Positions 6,274 through 15,657 are shown, numbered from the stretch's first letter. The stretch: 19,275 nt of DNA from Alphaproteobacteria bacterium (GCA_003696705.1 RFGD01000028.1:1-19275), one strand, 5' to 3'. The notes: generated from the sequence alone by a model not told the origin. Program-made: numbers and translations.

Positions 6274-7581
6274 ATGAAGATCGCGATGATCGGGACCGGC
6301 TATGTGGGCCTTGTCTCGGGGGTGTGCTTTTCGGACTTCGGGCACGATGTCGTCTGCGTGGACAAGGATCCCGGCAAGATCGACAAGCTTCGGAACGGGG
6401 AAGTGCCGATCTACGAACCCGGCCTCGACGCCCTTCTCGACCGGAACGTGAAGGCGGGCCGGCTGTCCTTCTCGACCGACCTTGCCGAGGCCGTGAAAGG
6501 GGCCGACGCGGTCTTCATCGCCGTCGGCACGCCGACGCGCCGGGGTGATGGCCACGCGGACCTCAGCTATGTCTTTGCCGCGGCCGAGGAAATCGCGACG
6601 GCGCTGGACGGCTATACGGTCGTGGTCACGAAGTCGACGGTGCCCGTCGGCACCAACAGGCAGGTCCGGCAGGTCATCCGCAAGACCAACCCGCAGGCCG
6701 ACTTCGACGTCGCCTCGAACCCGGAATTCCTTCGCGAAGGCGCGGCCATCGACGATTTCATGCGCCCCGACCGCGTCGTCGTCGGCGTGCAGTCCGATCG
6801 CGCGCGAGAGGTCATGGAGCAGATCTATCGCCCGCTCTACCTGCGGCATTTCCCGATCGTCGTGACCGACCTCGAATCCGCCGAGATGATCAAGTATGCG
6901 GCCAATGCCTTCCTTGCGACGAAGATCACGTTCATCAACGAGATCGCGGCGCTTTGCGAACGCGTCGGCGCCGACGTCAAGGAGGTTGCCCGGGGCGTCG
7001 GGCTCGACGGGCGCATCGGGCCGAAGTTCCTCCACGCCGGACCCGGTTTCGGCGGCTCGTGCTTTCCGAAGGACACGCGGGCCCTTGCCCGGATCGGGCA
7101 GGACCATTCGGTGCCCCTGCGCATCGTCGAGTCGGTGATCGAGGTCAACGAGCACGTGAAGCGGCGGATGGTCGAGAAGCTCGAGGATCTGTGCGACGGC
7201 TCGTTCAACGGCCGGACCGTCGCGGTCCTTGGCGTCACCTTCAAACCGAACACCGACGACATGCGCGAGGCACCGGCACTGACCATCGTGCCTGCCCTTG
7301 TGGGCGGCGGGGCGAAGGTGCGCGTCGTTGATCCGCAGGGGCGGAAGGAAGGCGAAGCGCTTCTTCCCGGCGTGAAATGGGTCGAGAACCCCTATCAGGC
7401 GGCAAAGGGCGCCCATCTTCTGGTCGTCCTGACCGAATGGAACGAGTTTCGTGCGCTCGATCTCAAGCGGCTGGCGCGCAAGATGGCGCGGCCGCGTCTT
7501 GCCGACCTCAGGAACATCTACGATCCGAGGGATGCGAAGAAGGCCGGGTTCGAGGCCTATGTCGGCGTCGGCCGCGGCTGA
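6274..7581 (+). CDS. ugd: UDP-glucose 6-dehydrogenase
   Basis: A 435-residue NAD-dependent enzyme that oxidises UDP-glucose to UDP-glucuronate, a precursor of exopolysaccharide, capsule and modified lipopolysaccharide. The N-terminal Rossmann domain starts IGTGYVGLVSG with Asp30 as ribose ligand. STVPVGTNRQ and NPEFLREG (149-156) follow, then Lys207 in EMIKYAANAF and catalytic Cys263 in GFGGSCFPKD. The C-terminal UDP-binding domain carries GVTFKPNTDDMREAP. Length is typical. The ATG is right for the Rossmann motif although its ribosome binding site is weak. No glycosyltransferase genes are adjacent, so the polymer it serves is unknown. It converges with the UbiH-type gene, 18 bases between stops. 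Confidence 0.96.
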   Translation: MKIAMIGTGYVGLVSGVCFSDFGHDVVCVDKDPGKIDKLRNGEVPIYEPGLDALLDRNVKAGRLSFSTDLAEAVKGADAVFIAVGTPTRRGDGHADLSYVFAAAEEIATALDGYTVVVTKSTVPVGTNRQVRQVIRKTNPQADFDVASNPEFLREGAAIDDFMRPDRVVVGVQSDRAREVMEQIYRPLYLRHFPIVVTDLESAEMIKYAANAFLATKITFINEIAALCERVGADVKEVARGVGLDGRIGPKFLHAGPGFGGSCFPKDTRALARIGQDHSVPLRIVESVIEVNEHVKRRMVEKLEDLCDGSFNGRTVAVLGVTFKPNTDDMREAPALTIVPALVGGGAKVRVVDPQGRKEGEALLPGVKWVENPYQAAKGAHLLVVLTEWNEFRALDLKRLARKMARPRLADLRNIYDPRDAKKAGFEAYVGVGRG

Positions 7582-7599
7582 CCGACACTCGGCAAAGGC

Positions 7600-8820
7600 T
7601 CAGATCGGCAGTCCCTTCATGAGGCGCGGAAGCTCTCCGGTCAGGCCGGCGGCTTCGCGGATGAAGCGGCGTTTCAGCCCGGGCAGGGCGTTGACGACAC
7701 CAAGGCCCAGGTCGCGGCCGAGGCGCAGAAGCGGGTTGTCGTTCGAAAAGAGTCGATTGACCACATCCGTGCCGGCCGCCATCAGCGCCGTGTCGAAGCG
7801 CCGCCAGCGCTCGTATTCGCGCAAGGGACCGGTGGTGCCGATGTCCTCGCCGCGGCGGCGCGCGTCGACGAGGCACTCGGCAAGCGCCGCAACGTCCCGC
7901 AGTCCCAGGTTCAGCCCCTGTCCGGCGATCGGATGGATGCCGTGGGCGGCGTCGCCGACAAGTGCCAGGCGCGGGGCGACGAAGCGCTCGGCCAGCGAAA
8001 GCCCCAGGGGATAGGTGAAGCGCCCGCCCTCGAGCGCGATGTCGCCAAGAAAGTCGCCGAAACGCGGCCGCAGATGGTCAAGATACGCCTCGGGGGGAAG
8101 GGCGTGGACCCGCGCCGCCTCGGCCTCGGTTTCGGTCCAGACGATCGACGAACGGTTGCCCGGCAGGGGCAGGATCGCAAGCGGACCGGGGGGCATGAAG
8201 AACTGGTGCGCGATGCCGCCGTGGGGCCTTTCGTGGCGGATGGCCGCGACCAGCGCGGTCTGGCCATAGCGCCAGCCGGTGCGCCGGATGCCCGCGCGGG
8301 CCGCCGTGGCGCTTTGCCGGCCGTCGCATGCGACGACAAGGCGGCCGCGGATCTTGCCGCCGTCGTCGAGCGTGACGGTGGCCCCGTCGCCCCCGGTTTC
8401 CTGACCGACGGCCCGCATGCCCGCAAGGTGCGTGATGCCGGGTGCGCTGTCGATGGCGGCCAGAAGCGCGCGACGCAGGAACCGGTCTTCGAGGACATGG
8501 CCCATGGGGCCTTCCTCGATCTCGCCGTGGTGGAAGTGCACGAAGAAAGGGGCCGCGCCTTCGCCTGCGCGCCCGTCCGAGACCTTGATCTCGAGAATGG
8601 GCTGCGCGCTTGGCGCTACCTCCGGCCAGATCCCGATGGCGGCAAACAGTCGCCGCGACGCCAGCGAAAGCGCGTAGGCGCGGCCGTCGAAGGCGGGATC
8701 CGCGCGGCGTTCGGCGGGCAGGCTGTCGACGATCACGCTCTTCAGCCCGCCTTGGGCAAGGGCGAGCGCAAGCGCCGGTCCGTTGAGCCCCCCGCCGACG
8801 ATGATGACGTCCGTTTCCAT
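7600..8820 (-). CDS. UbiH/Coq6-family FAD-dependent ubiquinone biosynthesis hydroxylase
   Basis: A 406-residue class A flavin monooxygenase. It has GGGLNG (9-14) of the FAD Rossmann fold, CDGR (165-168), and GDAAHGIHPIAGQGLNLGLRD (289-309), the second FAD motif with the UbiH/COQ6 hallmark HPIAGQGLNLG. These enzymes hydroxylate the ring of polyprenyl-phenol intermediates on the way to ubiquinone at the inner membrane. Which ring position this one uses (UbiH, UbiF, UbiL or UbiM type) cannot be read from motifs alone. ATG 8820 is preferred because it puts the FAD motif at the N-terminus and has GAGGG just upstream; an in-frame ATG at 8856 is possible. It is divergent from the amidase. Confidence 0.93.
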   Translation of the reverse strand: METDVIIVGGGLNGPALALALAQGGLKSVIVDSLPAERRADPAFDGRAYALSLASRRLFAAIGIWPEVAPSAQPILEIKVSDGRAGEGAAPFFVHFHHGEIEEGPMGHVLEDRFLRRALLAAIDSAPGITHLAGMRAVGQETGGDGATVTLDDGGKIRGRLVVACDGRQSATAARAGIRRTGWRYGQTALVAAIRHERPHGGIAHQFFMPPGPLAILPLPGNRSSIVWTETEAEAARVHALPPEAYLDHLRPRFGDFLGDIALEGGRFTYPLGLSLAERFVAPRLALVGDAAHGIHPIAGQGLNLGLRDVAALAECLVDARRRGEDIGTTGPLREYERWRRFDTALMAAGTDVVNRLFSNDNPLLRLGRDLGLGVVNALPGLKRRFIREAAGLTGELPRLMKGLPI

Positions 8821-8848
8821 GCCCTCAGATACGCCCGTGTCCGGGGGA

Positions 8849-8877
8849 TTGTCCATGCCCCGGCCGGCGGCTACCGT
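8849..8877 (+). promoter_or_regulatory. Candidate promoter of the amidase gene
   Basis: TTGTCC (8849-8854), a 17-base spacer and TACCGT (8872-8877), which keeps the key TA...T positions of a -10 box, lie ~33 bases before the amidase start in the 89-base divergent gap. Confidence 0.35.
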
Positions 8878-8909
8878 CGTCCGCGGGATCGCTCTGGCAG
8901 GAGATGGCA

Positions 8910-10241
8910 ATGAACGGATCATGGTTCGCGATGTCGGCGACCGAGCTTGGCCGCGGGATCGGACGTGGAGAAATCGACCCGGTCGAACTGGCCGAGGCCT
9001 TTCTTGACAGGGCGGCGCAGCATCCACTGGGGCCCCGGATCTATGCGCGCCTGACGCCCGAGCGTGCCCGGGCCGAGGCCGAGGCCGCCCGTGAACGCGC
9101 GCGCGCAGGCCTTCGGCGCGGCGTTCTCGACGGCGTGCCGGTATCGTGGAAGGACCTTTTCGACACGGCCGGGATCGCGACCGAGGGGGGCTCGGCCCTT
9201 CTGGCCGGACGGGTGCCCGCCCGCGACGCCGAAGTGCTTCGGCGGGCGACCCACGCGGGACTCGTGTGCCTTGGCAAGACCCACATGTCCGAGCTTGCCT
9301 TCTCGGGGCTGGGCTACAACCCCGTCACCGCCACGCCGCCTTCCGCTTCGGACCCCGAGGCGGTGGCCGGCGGGTCCACCTCGGGCGGGGCGGCGTCGGT
9401 CGCACAGGGACTGGCGCCCGCTGCGATCGGCTCGGACACGGGCGGGTCGGTGCGCATCCCGGCGGCGTGGAACGATCTTGTGGGGCTGAAGACGACATCG
9501 GGAAGGCTGCCGCTCGACGGGGTGCTGCCGCTCTGCGAAAGCTTCGATACGGTCGGGCCCATTGCGCGCTCGGTCGAGGATTGCGCGCAGCTTCTGGCAG
9601 TGCTCGAAGGTGGCCGGCCCGTCGATCCGGGATCGGCAGGCCTCGGCGGCCGGCGACTTGCGATCCTCGAGACGGTGGCCTTCGACGAAATTCGTGATGC
9701 CCCCCGCGCCGCCTTCCAGAGTGCGGCGGAACGTCTTGCCGCCGCGGGCGCGACCGTCGAGCGGCTGGCCGCGCCCGAGGTCGAGGACGCGCTCGGCCTT
9801 GCAGGGCGCCTCTATGCGCCCGAGGCCTATGGCACCTGGATGTCCGAGATCGAGCGCGCGCCCGAGCTCATGTTCGACATCATCCTCGACCGGTTCCGCT
9901 CGGGCGCTTCGGTTCTTGCCGCGGACCATGTCGCCGCCTGGCGCGAGCTGCGTCGCCTGCGCGAGGTCTGGGCCGAGCGGGTGGCCGGCTTCGATGCGGT
10001 GATCCTGCCGACATCGCCGATCCTGCCACCGAAAATCGAGCGCCTTGCCGTCGATCGCGACTATTTCGAGGCCGAGAACCTGCTTGCGCTCAGAAACACG
10101 CGCATTGCGAACCTCATGGGGGTGCCGGCGCTGACCCTGCCGACCGGCGTGCCGGCCTGCGGCATCACCGCCATCGGGCGCCCGATGCGGGAAGAAGCGC
10201 TTCTGGTCCTTGGGACGGCGATGGAAGCGGCGCTGGCCTGA
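8910..10241 (+). CDS. Amidase-signature family hydrolase (GatA-like)
   Basis: A 443-residue amidase-signature enzyme. The Ser-cisSer-Lys triad is present: Lys81 in PVSWKDLFD, the cis-Ser in GGSTSGG (probably Ser156) and nucleophile Ser180 in GSDTGGSVR. Such enzymes hydrolyse amides to acid and ammonia; the substrate cannot be predicted. It is probably not the GatA subunit of the tRNA amidotransferase, as no gatB or gatC is adjacent and the C-terminal half differs in style. ATG 8910 is preferred over ATG 8904 because AGGAG (8899-8903) gives six-base spacing to the former and none to the latter. The next gene, an aminotransferase, is 139 bases downstream. Confidence 0.92.
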   Translation: MNGSWFAMSATELGRGIGRGEIDPVELAEAFLDRAAQHPLGPRIYARLTPERARAEAEAARERARAGLRRGVLDGVPVSWKDLFDTAGIATEGGSALLAGRVPARDAEVLRRATHAGLVCLGKTHMSELAFSGLGYNPVTATPPSASDPEAVAGGSTSGGAASVAQGLAPAAIGSDTGGSVRIPAAWNDLVGLKTTSGRLPLDGVLPLCESFDTVGPIARSVEDCAQLLAVLEGGRPVDPGSAGLGGRRLAILETVAFDEIRDAPRAAFQSAAERLAAAGATVERLAAPEVEDALGLAGRLYAPEAYGTWMSEIERAPELMFDIILDRFRSGASVLAADHVAAWRELRRLREVWAERVAGFDAVILPTSPILPPKIERLAVDRDYFEAENLLALRNTRIANLMGVPALTLPTGVPACGITAIGRPMREEALLVLGTAMEAALA

Positions 10242-10292
10242 ACGCCGCGGCGCAAAGGCGGAAATGCCACAATCGGAAGGCTTTACGGCCCG

Positions 10293-10323
10293 CCGGCCCC
10301 GCGAATTTCTGGACCGGGGCCGG
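10293..10323. repeat. GC-rich hairpin between amidase and aminotransferase
   Basis: CCGGCCCCG (10293-10301) and CGGGGCCGG (10315-10323) form a perfect 9-bp stem with a 13-base loop. It lies 51 bases after the amidase stop. No T-tract follows, so it is at best a factor-dependent or partial terminator, or a leader structure of the downstream operon. Confidence 0.5.
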
Positions 10324-10380
10324 ACATCAGGCTAATTTCGGACGAAACAGGGGCAAAAGACCCCGTGGACGAGGCAGTCG

Positions 10381-11562
10381 ATGGCATTTCCTGAGCGGTT
10401 CGCGAACCTGCCGGAATACGCGTTCCCGCGCTTGCGGGCGCTTCTTGACGCCATCACGCCTGGCGGCGACGTCATTCACATGACCATCGGCGAGCCGCGC
10501 CATCCCTTTCCCGACTGGGTCCCCGAGGTGGTCGCCGCCCACGCCGAAGGGTTCGGCCGCTATCCGCCCAATGACGGCACGCCCGAACTTCTGGCGGCCG
10601 CGGCCGACTGGCTGGGCCGGCGGTATGGCGTCGCGTTGGACCCGGCGACGCGGATCATGGCGCTGAACGGCTCGCGCGAGGGGCTGTTCAACGCGCTCGT
10701 CGCCACCTGTCCCGAGCGCAAGCACAGCTCGTGGCCGCTCGTCCTTGTGCCGAACCCGTTCTACCAGGTCTATGCGGTGGCAGCCCTTGCCGTCGGGGCC
10801 GAACCCATCTACGTGCCCGCCACCCGCGAGACGGGGTTTCTTCCCGACTATGGCGCACTGATGCCCGAGCTTCTCGAGCGCGTAGCCGTCGCCTATGTAT
10901 GCTCGCCCTCGAACCCGCAGGGGGCGGTCGCCTCGCGCGAGTACTGGAAGCGCCTGTTCGCCCTGGCCGAACAGCACGACTTCCGTGTGTTCGCGGACGA
11001 ATGCTACGCCGAGATCTACCGGGACGAGCCGCCGCCCGGCGCGCTTGAGGTCGCGGCCGAGGTCGGCCTCGACCCCGAGCGGCTTCTGGTCTTCCATTCG
11101 CTGTCGAAGCGATCGAACCTGCCGGGACTGCGCTCGGGCTTCGTGGCCGGCGGGCCCGAATGCATCGCGCGGATCCGCAAGCTTCGGGCCTACGCAGGCG
11201 CTCCCCTTCCGCTTCCGCTTCAGCGCGTGGCGGAACGGGCCTGGGCGGATGACGCCCATGTGGAGCGGAACAGGGCGCTCTACCGCGAGAAATACGCGAT
11301 CGCCGACGAGATACTCGGGGATGTCCCGGGCTACACCCCGCCCGAGGCCGGGTTCTTTCTCTGGCTTCCGGTCGAGGACGGCGAGGCGGCGGCCGTCAAG
11401 CTCTGGCGCGAGGTGGGGGTTCGCGTGCTCCCCGGCGCATATCTGGCGCGCGACGTCGACGGGCACAATCCCGGGCGCGGATACATCCGGGTCGCCATGG
11501 TCGGCCCGGCAACGGAATTGAGGACGGGGCTCGAGCGGCTTCGTGCGTGTTTGTACGGATAG
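10381..11562 (+). CDS. Class I/II PLP-dependent aminotransferase, DapC-like
   Basis: A 393-residue fold-type I aminotransferase. Visible are GEPRHPFPDW near the N-terminus, NGSREGLF (96-103) at the phosphate site, SPSNPQG (175-181), ADECYAEIY with PLP ring contact Asp206 and Tyr209, the Schiff-base Lys243 in HSLSKRSNLPGLRSGF, and a late GYIRVAMVG arginine for substrate carboxylate. The pattern resembles the branch often annotated as succinyldiaminopimelate aminotransferase (DapC) in alphaproteobacteria, which would supply meso-diaminopimelate for lysine and peptidoglycan; the substrate is an inference. The ATG has GAGG at six bases. Its stop lies 14 bases before ftsK, suggesting one transcript. 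Confidence 0.92.
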   Translation: MAFPERFANLPEYAFPRLRALLDAITPGGDVIHMTIGEPRHPFPDWVPEVVAAHAEGFGRYPPNDGTPELLAAAADWLGRRYGVALDPATRIMALNGSREGLFNALVATCPERKHSSWPLVLVPNPFYQVYAVAALAVGAEPIYVPATRETGFLPDYGALMPELLERVAVAYVCSPSNPQGAVASREYWKRLFALAEQHDFRVFADECYAEIYRDEPPPGALEVAAEVGLDPERLLVFHSLSKRSNLPGLRSGFVAGGPECIARIRKLRAYAGAPLPLPLQRVAERAWADDAHVERNRALYREKYAIADEILGDVPGYTPPEAGFFLWLPVEDGEAAAVKLWREVGVRVLPGAYLARDVDGHNPGRGYIRVAMVGPATELRTGLERLRACLYG

Positions 11563-11576
11563 GGACGGTTCAGGAC

Positions 11577-14387
11577 ATGGCATATCAGGCACGGCAGAGA
11601 AATCCGTTTTTGGATTCGAACATGCAGGCGGTCATCGAGCGCCGCGGGAAAGAGCTTTTGGGGCTTGTCCTGATCGCCCTTGGCGTCGCGGTGGCGATGA
11701 TGCTGGCCTCGTATACGCCGGACGATCCCAGCTGGCTGGCCGCGACCGACGAGCAGGCGCAAAACGTGCTGGGCCGTTTCGGCGCCACCGTCGCCTCGCC
11801 GCTTGTCATCATCGTCGGCATGGGGGCATGGGGTCTTTCGGTCGTGCCGGCCGTGTGGGGACTGCGGCTTGTCCTTCACCGGGGGGAAGAGCGCGCGCTC
11901 AATCGCGTCATCTTCGCGCCGATCGCCATCGCGCTGGTCTCGGTCTATGCCTCGACCCACGTGCCGTCGAGCGAGTGGACCCACAGTTTCGGGCTCGGGG
12001 GGCTTTTTGGCGACACCGTCCTTGCCGCGCTTCTGAACATTCTTCCGCTCGGGGTCGAGACGGGGCTTCGTGTGGCCAGTTTCGTGGTCGGCGCGGGCGC
12101 CATTGGCGCATCGCTGTTCGTGCTGGGTGTCGACCGGGCCGAGGTCCGGGCGTTCGGCCGTTTCCTTCTTGTCAGCATCGTCCTGAGCTATGCCAGCCTC
12201 GTCAGCCTTCTGGGGCGGCTTGGCGTGGGGGCCGCACGCACGGCGGCGCGGGCCGTCGAGCGCCGGCGCGCCCTGGCCGCCGCAGATGGCCCGGCGGTCG
12301 CGGCCGCCGACGCCGCCCCTGCCCAGGTCGCCAAGGCGGCCGAGGACGCACCCGCCCGCGGCGCCCGGCTTGGCGGCCGTCTCCTCGGGCGCCTGCCGGC
12401 ATTGTCCCGGCGAAATGCCGAAGCCGCCGCGACGCTTGAACCCGAACTTGTCGAGCCCGACCTTCCGGCCGAGGCCGGGACCGTCGCCGCGCCCAGCGAA
12501 GAGCGGATCAAGGAAAAGATCGCCGACGTCATCAAGAACAGGGTGCGGCGGGCCCAGCGGCTCGACATCCGCACGATGGCGCAGGCCGGCGGGGCGCCGC
12601 TCGGCCGCGCAGAGCCCCCCTTGCCGCAGGGGCGCGTGATCGGCGGCGTGCATGTCGTCGAGCCTCCGCTTTCGGCGGGCCACGACCGGCCGGCCGCGCC
12701 GGCAGTCCGGCCGACGACCACAACCACGGCGCCCGCGCATGCAGCCGCCGCAGCCCCCGAGGCGGGTCCGTCCCGGCGGGTCGTGCAGCACCCGCCGCGC
12801 AAGGCCGTCCAACCCTCGCGCCGGGCACGGGCCGAATCGCAGCCGGCCCTGCCGCTCGAGGATCAGCCGGCCCCGGCCTATGCGCCGCCGCCCCTGTCGC
12901 TTCTGACCGATCCGCGCTCGATCGAACGCCACCACCTGTCGGACGAGGCGCTCGAGGAAAACGCACGCATGCTCGAAAACGTCCTCGACGACTACGGCGT
13001 GAAGGGCGAGATCGTGTCGGTCCGTCCGGGTCCGGTCGTCACCATGTACGAGCTCGAGCCCGCGCCGGGCCTCAAGGCAAGCCGCGTGATCGGCCTGGCC
13101 GACGACATTGCGCGCTCGATGTCGGCGCTGTCGGCCCGTGTGTCGACGGTGCCCGGCCGGTCGGTCATCGGGATCGAACTGCCGAACGCCCAGCGGGAAA
13201 AGGTCGTCCTGCGGGAAATCCTCTCGTCGCGCGACTTTGGCGACACGAACATGCGGCTGCCGCTTGCCCTCGGCAAGGACATCGGCGGCGAGCCTGTCGT
13301 CGCCAACCTTTCGAAGATGCCGCACCTTCTGATCGCCGGCACCACCGGGTCGGGCAAGTCGGTGGCCATCAACACGATGATCCTGTCGCTTCTCTACAAG
13401 CTTTCGCCCGAGGAGTGCCGGCTCATCATGATCGACCCGAAGATGCTCGAGCTTTCCGTCTATGACGGCATTCCGCACCTTTTGTCACCGGTCGTCACCG
13501 ATCCGAAGAAGGCCGTCGTGGCGCTGAAATGGGTCGTGGCCGAAATGGAAGAGCGCTATCGCAAGATGTCCAAGATGGGCGTGCGCAACATCGAGGGCTA
13601 TAACGCGCGCGTGCGCGACGCGATGGCGCGGGGCGAGATGTTCTCGCGCACCGTGCAGACGGGCTTCGATGACGAGACCGGCGACCCCATCTTCGAAACC
13701 GAGGAATTCCTGCCCGAAGCGCTTCCCTACATCGTCGTCATCGTCGACGAGATGGCCGACCTCATGATGGTTGCCGGCAAGGAGATCGAGGCCTGCATCC
13801 AGCGCCTGGCCCAGATGGCGCGGGCAAGCGGCATCCACCTCATCATGGCGACGCAGCGGCCTTCGGTCGATGTCATCACCGGCACGATCAAGGCAAACTT
13901 TCCGACGCGCATCAGCTTCCAGGTCACCTCCAAGGTCGACAGCCGCACCATTCTCGGAGAGCAGGGCGCCGAACAGCTTCTGGGCCAGGGGGACATGCTC
14001 TACATGGCCGGCGGCGCGCGCATCACCCGCGTCCATGGCCCCTTCGTCAGCGACGAAGAGGTGGAAGAGGTCGTGAACTACCTCAAGTCCTACGGCCCGC
14101 CCGAATACGAGCACGGGGTGCTTGACGGCCCGTCGGACGAAAAGGCCGACGACATCGATCTGGTCCTTGGCCTTGGCGGCAACACCGATGGCGAGGATGC
14201 GCTTTACGATCAGGCCGTGCAGATCGTCCTGCGGGACCGGAAGTGCTCGACCTCCTACATCCAGCGCAAGCTGGCGATCGGCTACAACAAGGCGGCGCGT
14301 CTTGTCGAACAGATGGAGGAAAACGGCCTCGTCAGCCCGGCCAACCACGTCGGCAAGCGCGAGATCCTCGTCCCCGAACAGGACTGA
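11577..14387 (+). CDS. ftsK: DNA translocase FtsK
   Basis: A 936-residue septal DNA pump that helps clear and unlink chromosome termini at division. The N-terminus (about 25-220) has four or five membrane segments, for example GLVLIALGVAVAMMLAS. An Ala/Pro/Arg-rich linker (about 220-445) includes a TTTTT run. The motor has Walker A GTTGSGKS (Lys594) and Walker B VVIVDEMADL (Asp724-Glu725), followed by ATQRPSVDVITG. The C-terminal ~65 residues are the winged-helix gamma domain (CSTSYIQRKLAIGYNKAARLVEQME) that reads polar DNA motifs. The linker is much shorter than in Escherichia coli, as is usual in this class. ATG 11577 is chosen; a GTG at 11547 inside the preceding gene is less likely. Confidence 0.97.
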   Translation: MAYQARQRNPFLDSNMQAVIERRGKELLGLVLIALGVAVAMMLASYTPDDPSWLAATDEQAQNVLGRFGATVASPLVIIVGMGAWGLSVVPAVWGLRLVLHRGEERALNRVIFAPIAIALVSVYASTHVPSSEWTHSFGLGGLFGDTVLAALLNILPLGVETGLRVASFVVGAGAIGASLFVLGVDRAEVRAFGRFLLVSIVLSYASLVSLLGRLGVGAARTAARAVERRRALAAADGPAVAAADAAPAQVAKAAEDAPARGARLGGRLLGRLPALSRRNAEAAATLEPELVEPDLPAEAGTVAAPSEERIKEKIADVIKNRVRRAQRLDIRTMAQAGGAPLGRAEPPLPQGRVIGGVHVVEPPLSAGHDRPAAPAVRPTTTTTAPAHAAAAAPEAGPSRRVVQHPPRKAVQPSRRARAESQPALPLEDQPAPAYAPPPLSLLTDPRSIERHHLSDEALEENARMLENVLDDYGVKGEIVSVRPGPVVTMYELEPAPGLKASRVIGLADDIARSMSALSARVSTVPGRSVIGIELPNAQREKVVLREILSSRDFGDTNMRLPLALGKDIGGEPVVANLSKMPHLLIAGTTGSGKSVAINTMILSLLYKLSPEECRLIMIDPKMLELSVYDGIPHLLSPVVTDPKKAVVALKWVVAEMEERYRKMSKMGVRNIEGYNARVRDAMARGEMFSRTVQTGFDDETGDPIFETEEFLPEALPYIVVIVDEMADLMMVAGKEIEACIQRLAQMARASGIHLIMATQRPSVDVITGTIKANFPTRISFQVTSKVDSRTILGEQGAEQLLGQGDMLYMAGGARITRVHGPFVSDEEVEEVVNYLKSYGPPEYEHGVLDGPSDEKADDIDLVLGLGGNTDGEDALYDQAVQIVLRDRKCSTSYIQRKLAIGYNKAARLVEQMEENGLVSPANHVGKREILVPEQD

Positions 14388-14458
14388 ACCGGCAGATTGC
14401 CGCCACGTCCGGTGTCGGGCGTCTTTCGCTTCGGGCAGGGATGCCTAGATAAGGGGTC

Positions 14459-15070
14459 ATGACCAGGTTCCTTCGCACACTGCTTCTTGGCCTGAGCCTT
14501 CTGGCATGGGCGGTTCCGGCGTCCCTCGCCGCGCCGATCGGGCTTGACGCCATCTCGTCCTATCTTGGCGGGATCGTCGCCGCCGAGGGCAGGTTCACGC
14601 AGTTCAACGCGGATGGCTCGGTCGACAGGGGGCGCATATTCATCCAGCGGCCGGGAAGGATCCGCTTCGAGTACGACCCACCGTCGGATGCGCTTGTGAT
14701 TGCGGGGGGCGGCCAGGTCGCCATTTTCGACCCGAAATCCAACACGCCGCCACAGCAATTCCCGTTGGCCCGCACGCCGCTGTCGATCATCCTGGACCGG
14801 AAGGTCGATCTGGCGGCGACCGGGATGGTCCAGAGGGTCTACGAGGAAGCCGGGCGCACCGTGGTTCTCGCCCGCGACCCGAAGGCGCCCGAGCGCGGGG
14901 CGATCGCCCTCTACTTCGCGCGCGACCCCGTCCGCCTTGTCGGTTGGGAAATCCAGGACGAGGCCGGCGGCGTGACGCGCGTCGTCCTCGACGAGCTTCA
15001 GCCGGTCGAAAGGCTTTCCTCGTTCCTCTTCAACATTCCCTACGAGGTCGAGCGCCGCGGCCTCAACTGA
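14459..15070 (+). CDS. lolA: Outer-membrane lipoprotein carrier LolA
   Basis: A 203-residue periplasmic chaperone that takes lipoproteins from LolCDE at the inner membrane to the outer membrane. It begins with a Sec signal peptide (RFLRTLLLGLSLLAWAVP) and a likely cleavage after ASLA, near residue 24. The mature part shows the LolA pattern: the AEGRFTQFNADGS opening, GRIFIQRPGRIRFEYDPP, then QVAIFDPKSNTPPQ and TPLSIIL. AAGGGG sits only two bases from the ATG, a tight but usable ribosome binding site. It follows ftsK by 71 bases in the same direction, as in many alphaproteobacteria, and converges on a lipoprotein gene with a five-base gap. Confidence 0.95.
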   Translation: MTRFLRTLLLGLSLLAWAVPASLAAPIGLDAISSYLGGIVAAEGRFTQFNADGSVDRGRIFIQRPGRIRFEYDPPSDALVIAGGGQVAIFDPKSNTPPQQFPLARTPLSIILDRKVDLAATGMVQRVYEEAGRTVVLARDPKAPERGAIALYFARDPVRLVGWEIQDEAGGVTRVVLDELQPVERLSSFLFNIPYEVERRGLN

Positions 15071-15075
15071 GCCTT

Positions 15076-15657
15076 TCAGCGCCGGCCGCAGGAGGCAAGC
15101 TGGACGCGGTAGCGTTGCGACCGGGCCTCGACCTCGGCCGCCGTCCGAAGCAGCCACGCCTTCCGGCGATACGTCCCGCGCAGATAGCCCGAGATCCCGT
15201 CGTGATAGGCCAGATACAGGTCCCGGGCACTGGTCTTCGGGATACCCGCGCGACGATGCGCCTGATCCATGTACCAGCCCATGAAGTCGACCGCGTCGCC
15301 GAAACGGTCGCGCCGCGCGCTCCAGCCACCGGCTTCGCGGCGGTATTCGTCCCAGGTGCCGTCCAGGGCCTGGCTGTAGCCGTAGGCCGTCGACTGCCGG
15401 CCCATCGGAATGATCCCCAGAAGGAAGCGGTGCGGCGTCCGGGCGTCACCGCGGAACTTGCTTTCCTGGTGGATGACCGCAAGCTGGACCTCGACCGGCA
15501 CGCCCCAGCGGCGTTCAGCCCGCTGCATGTCGCGAAGCCACCCCGGCCGCTCCGAAACGATGGTGCAGGCGTTCTCGATGTCCGAGGGCGGACGCAGGGG
15601 CGAACCGCCGCATGCGGTCAAGAGCGCCAGCGCGCATAGGGAAAGGAAACGTCGCAT
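15076..15657 (-). CDS. Lytic transglycosylase (SLT-type) lipoprotein
   Basis: A 193-residue protein with a lipoprotein signal: RRFLSLCALALLTAC, lipobox LTAC with Cys16 as lipidation site. The mature part is a goose-lysozyme/SLT-like domain: LAVIHQESKF carries the presumed catalytic Glu65, followed by TAYGYSQAL and AYHDGISGY, as in lytic transglycosylases that cleave peptidoglycan to anhydro-muropeptides. Residue +2 after the lipidated Cys is Gly, not Asp, consistent with Lol sorting to the outer membrane. It converges on lolA with five bases between stops. Its own promoter must lie in the 72 bases upstream (15658-15729), where I see no clear consensus. Confidence 0.88.
   Translation of the reverse strand: MRRFLSLCALALLTACGGSPLRPPSDIENACTIVSERPGWLRDMQRAERRWGVPVEVQLAVIHQESKFRGDARTPHRFLLGIIPMGRQSTAYGYSQALDGTWDEYRREAGGWSARRDRFGDAVDFMGWYMDQAHRRAGIPKTSARDLYLAYHDGISGYLRGTYRRKAWLLRTAAEVEARSQRYRVQLASCGRR

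Noticed and set aside
8910..10241. Reading the amidase as GatA of the tRNA amidotransferase
   Set aside because: No gatB or gatC is adjacent, and the signature region alone is shared by all amidases.
11331..13478. A 715-codon minus-strand open frame opposite the aminotransferase end and ftsK
   Set aside because: Shadow of ftsK; long only because stop codons are rare in GC-rich antisense frames.
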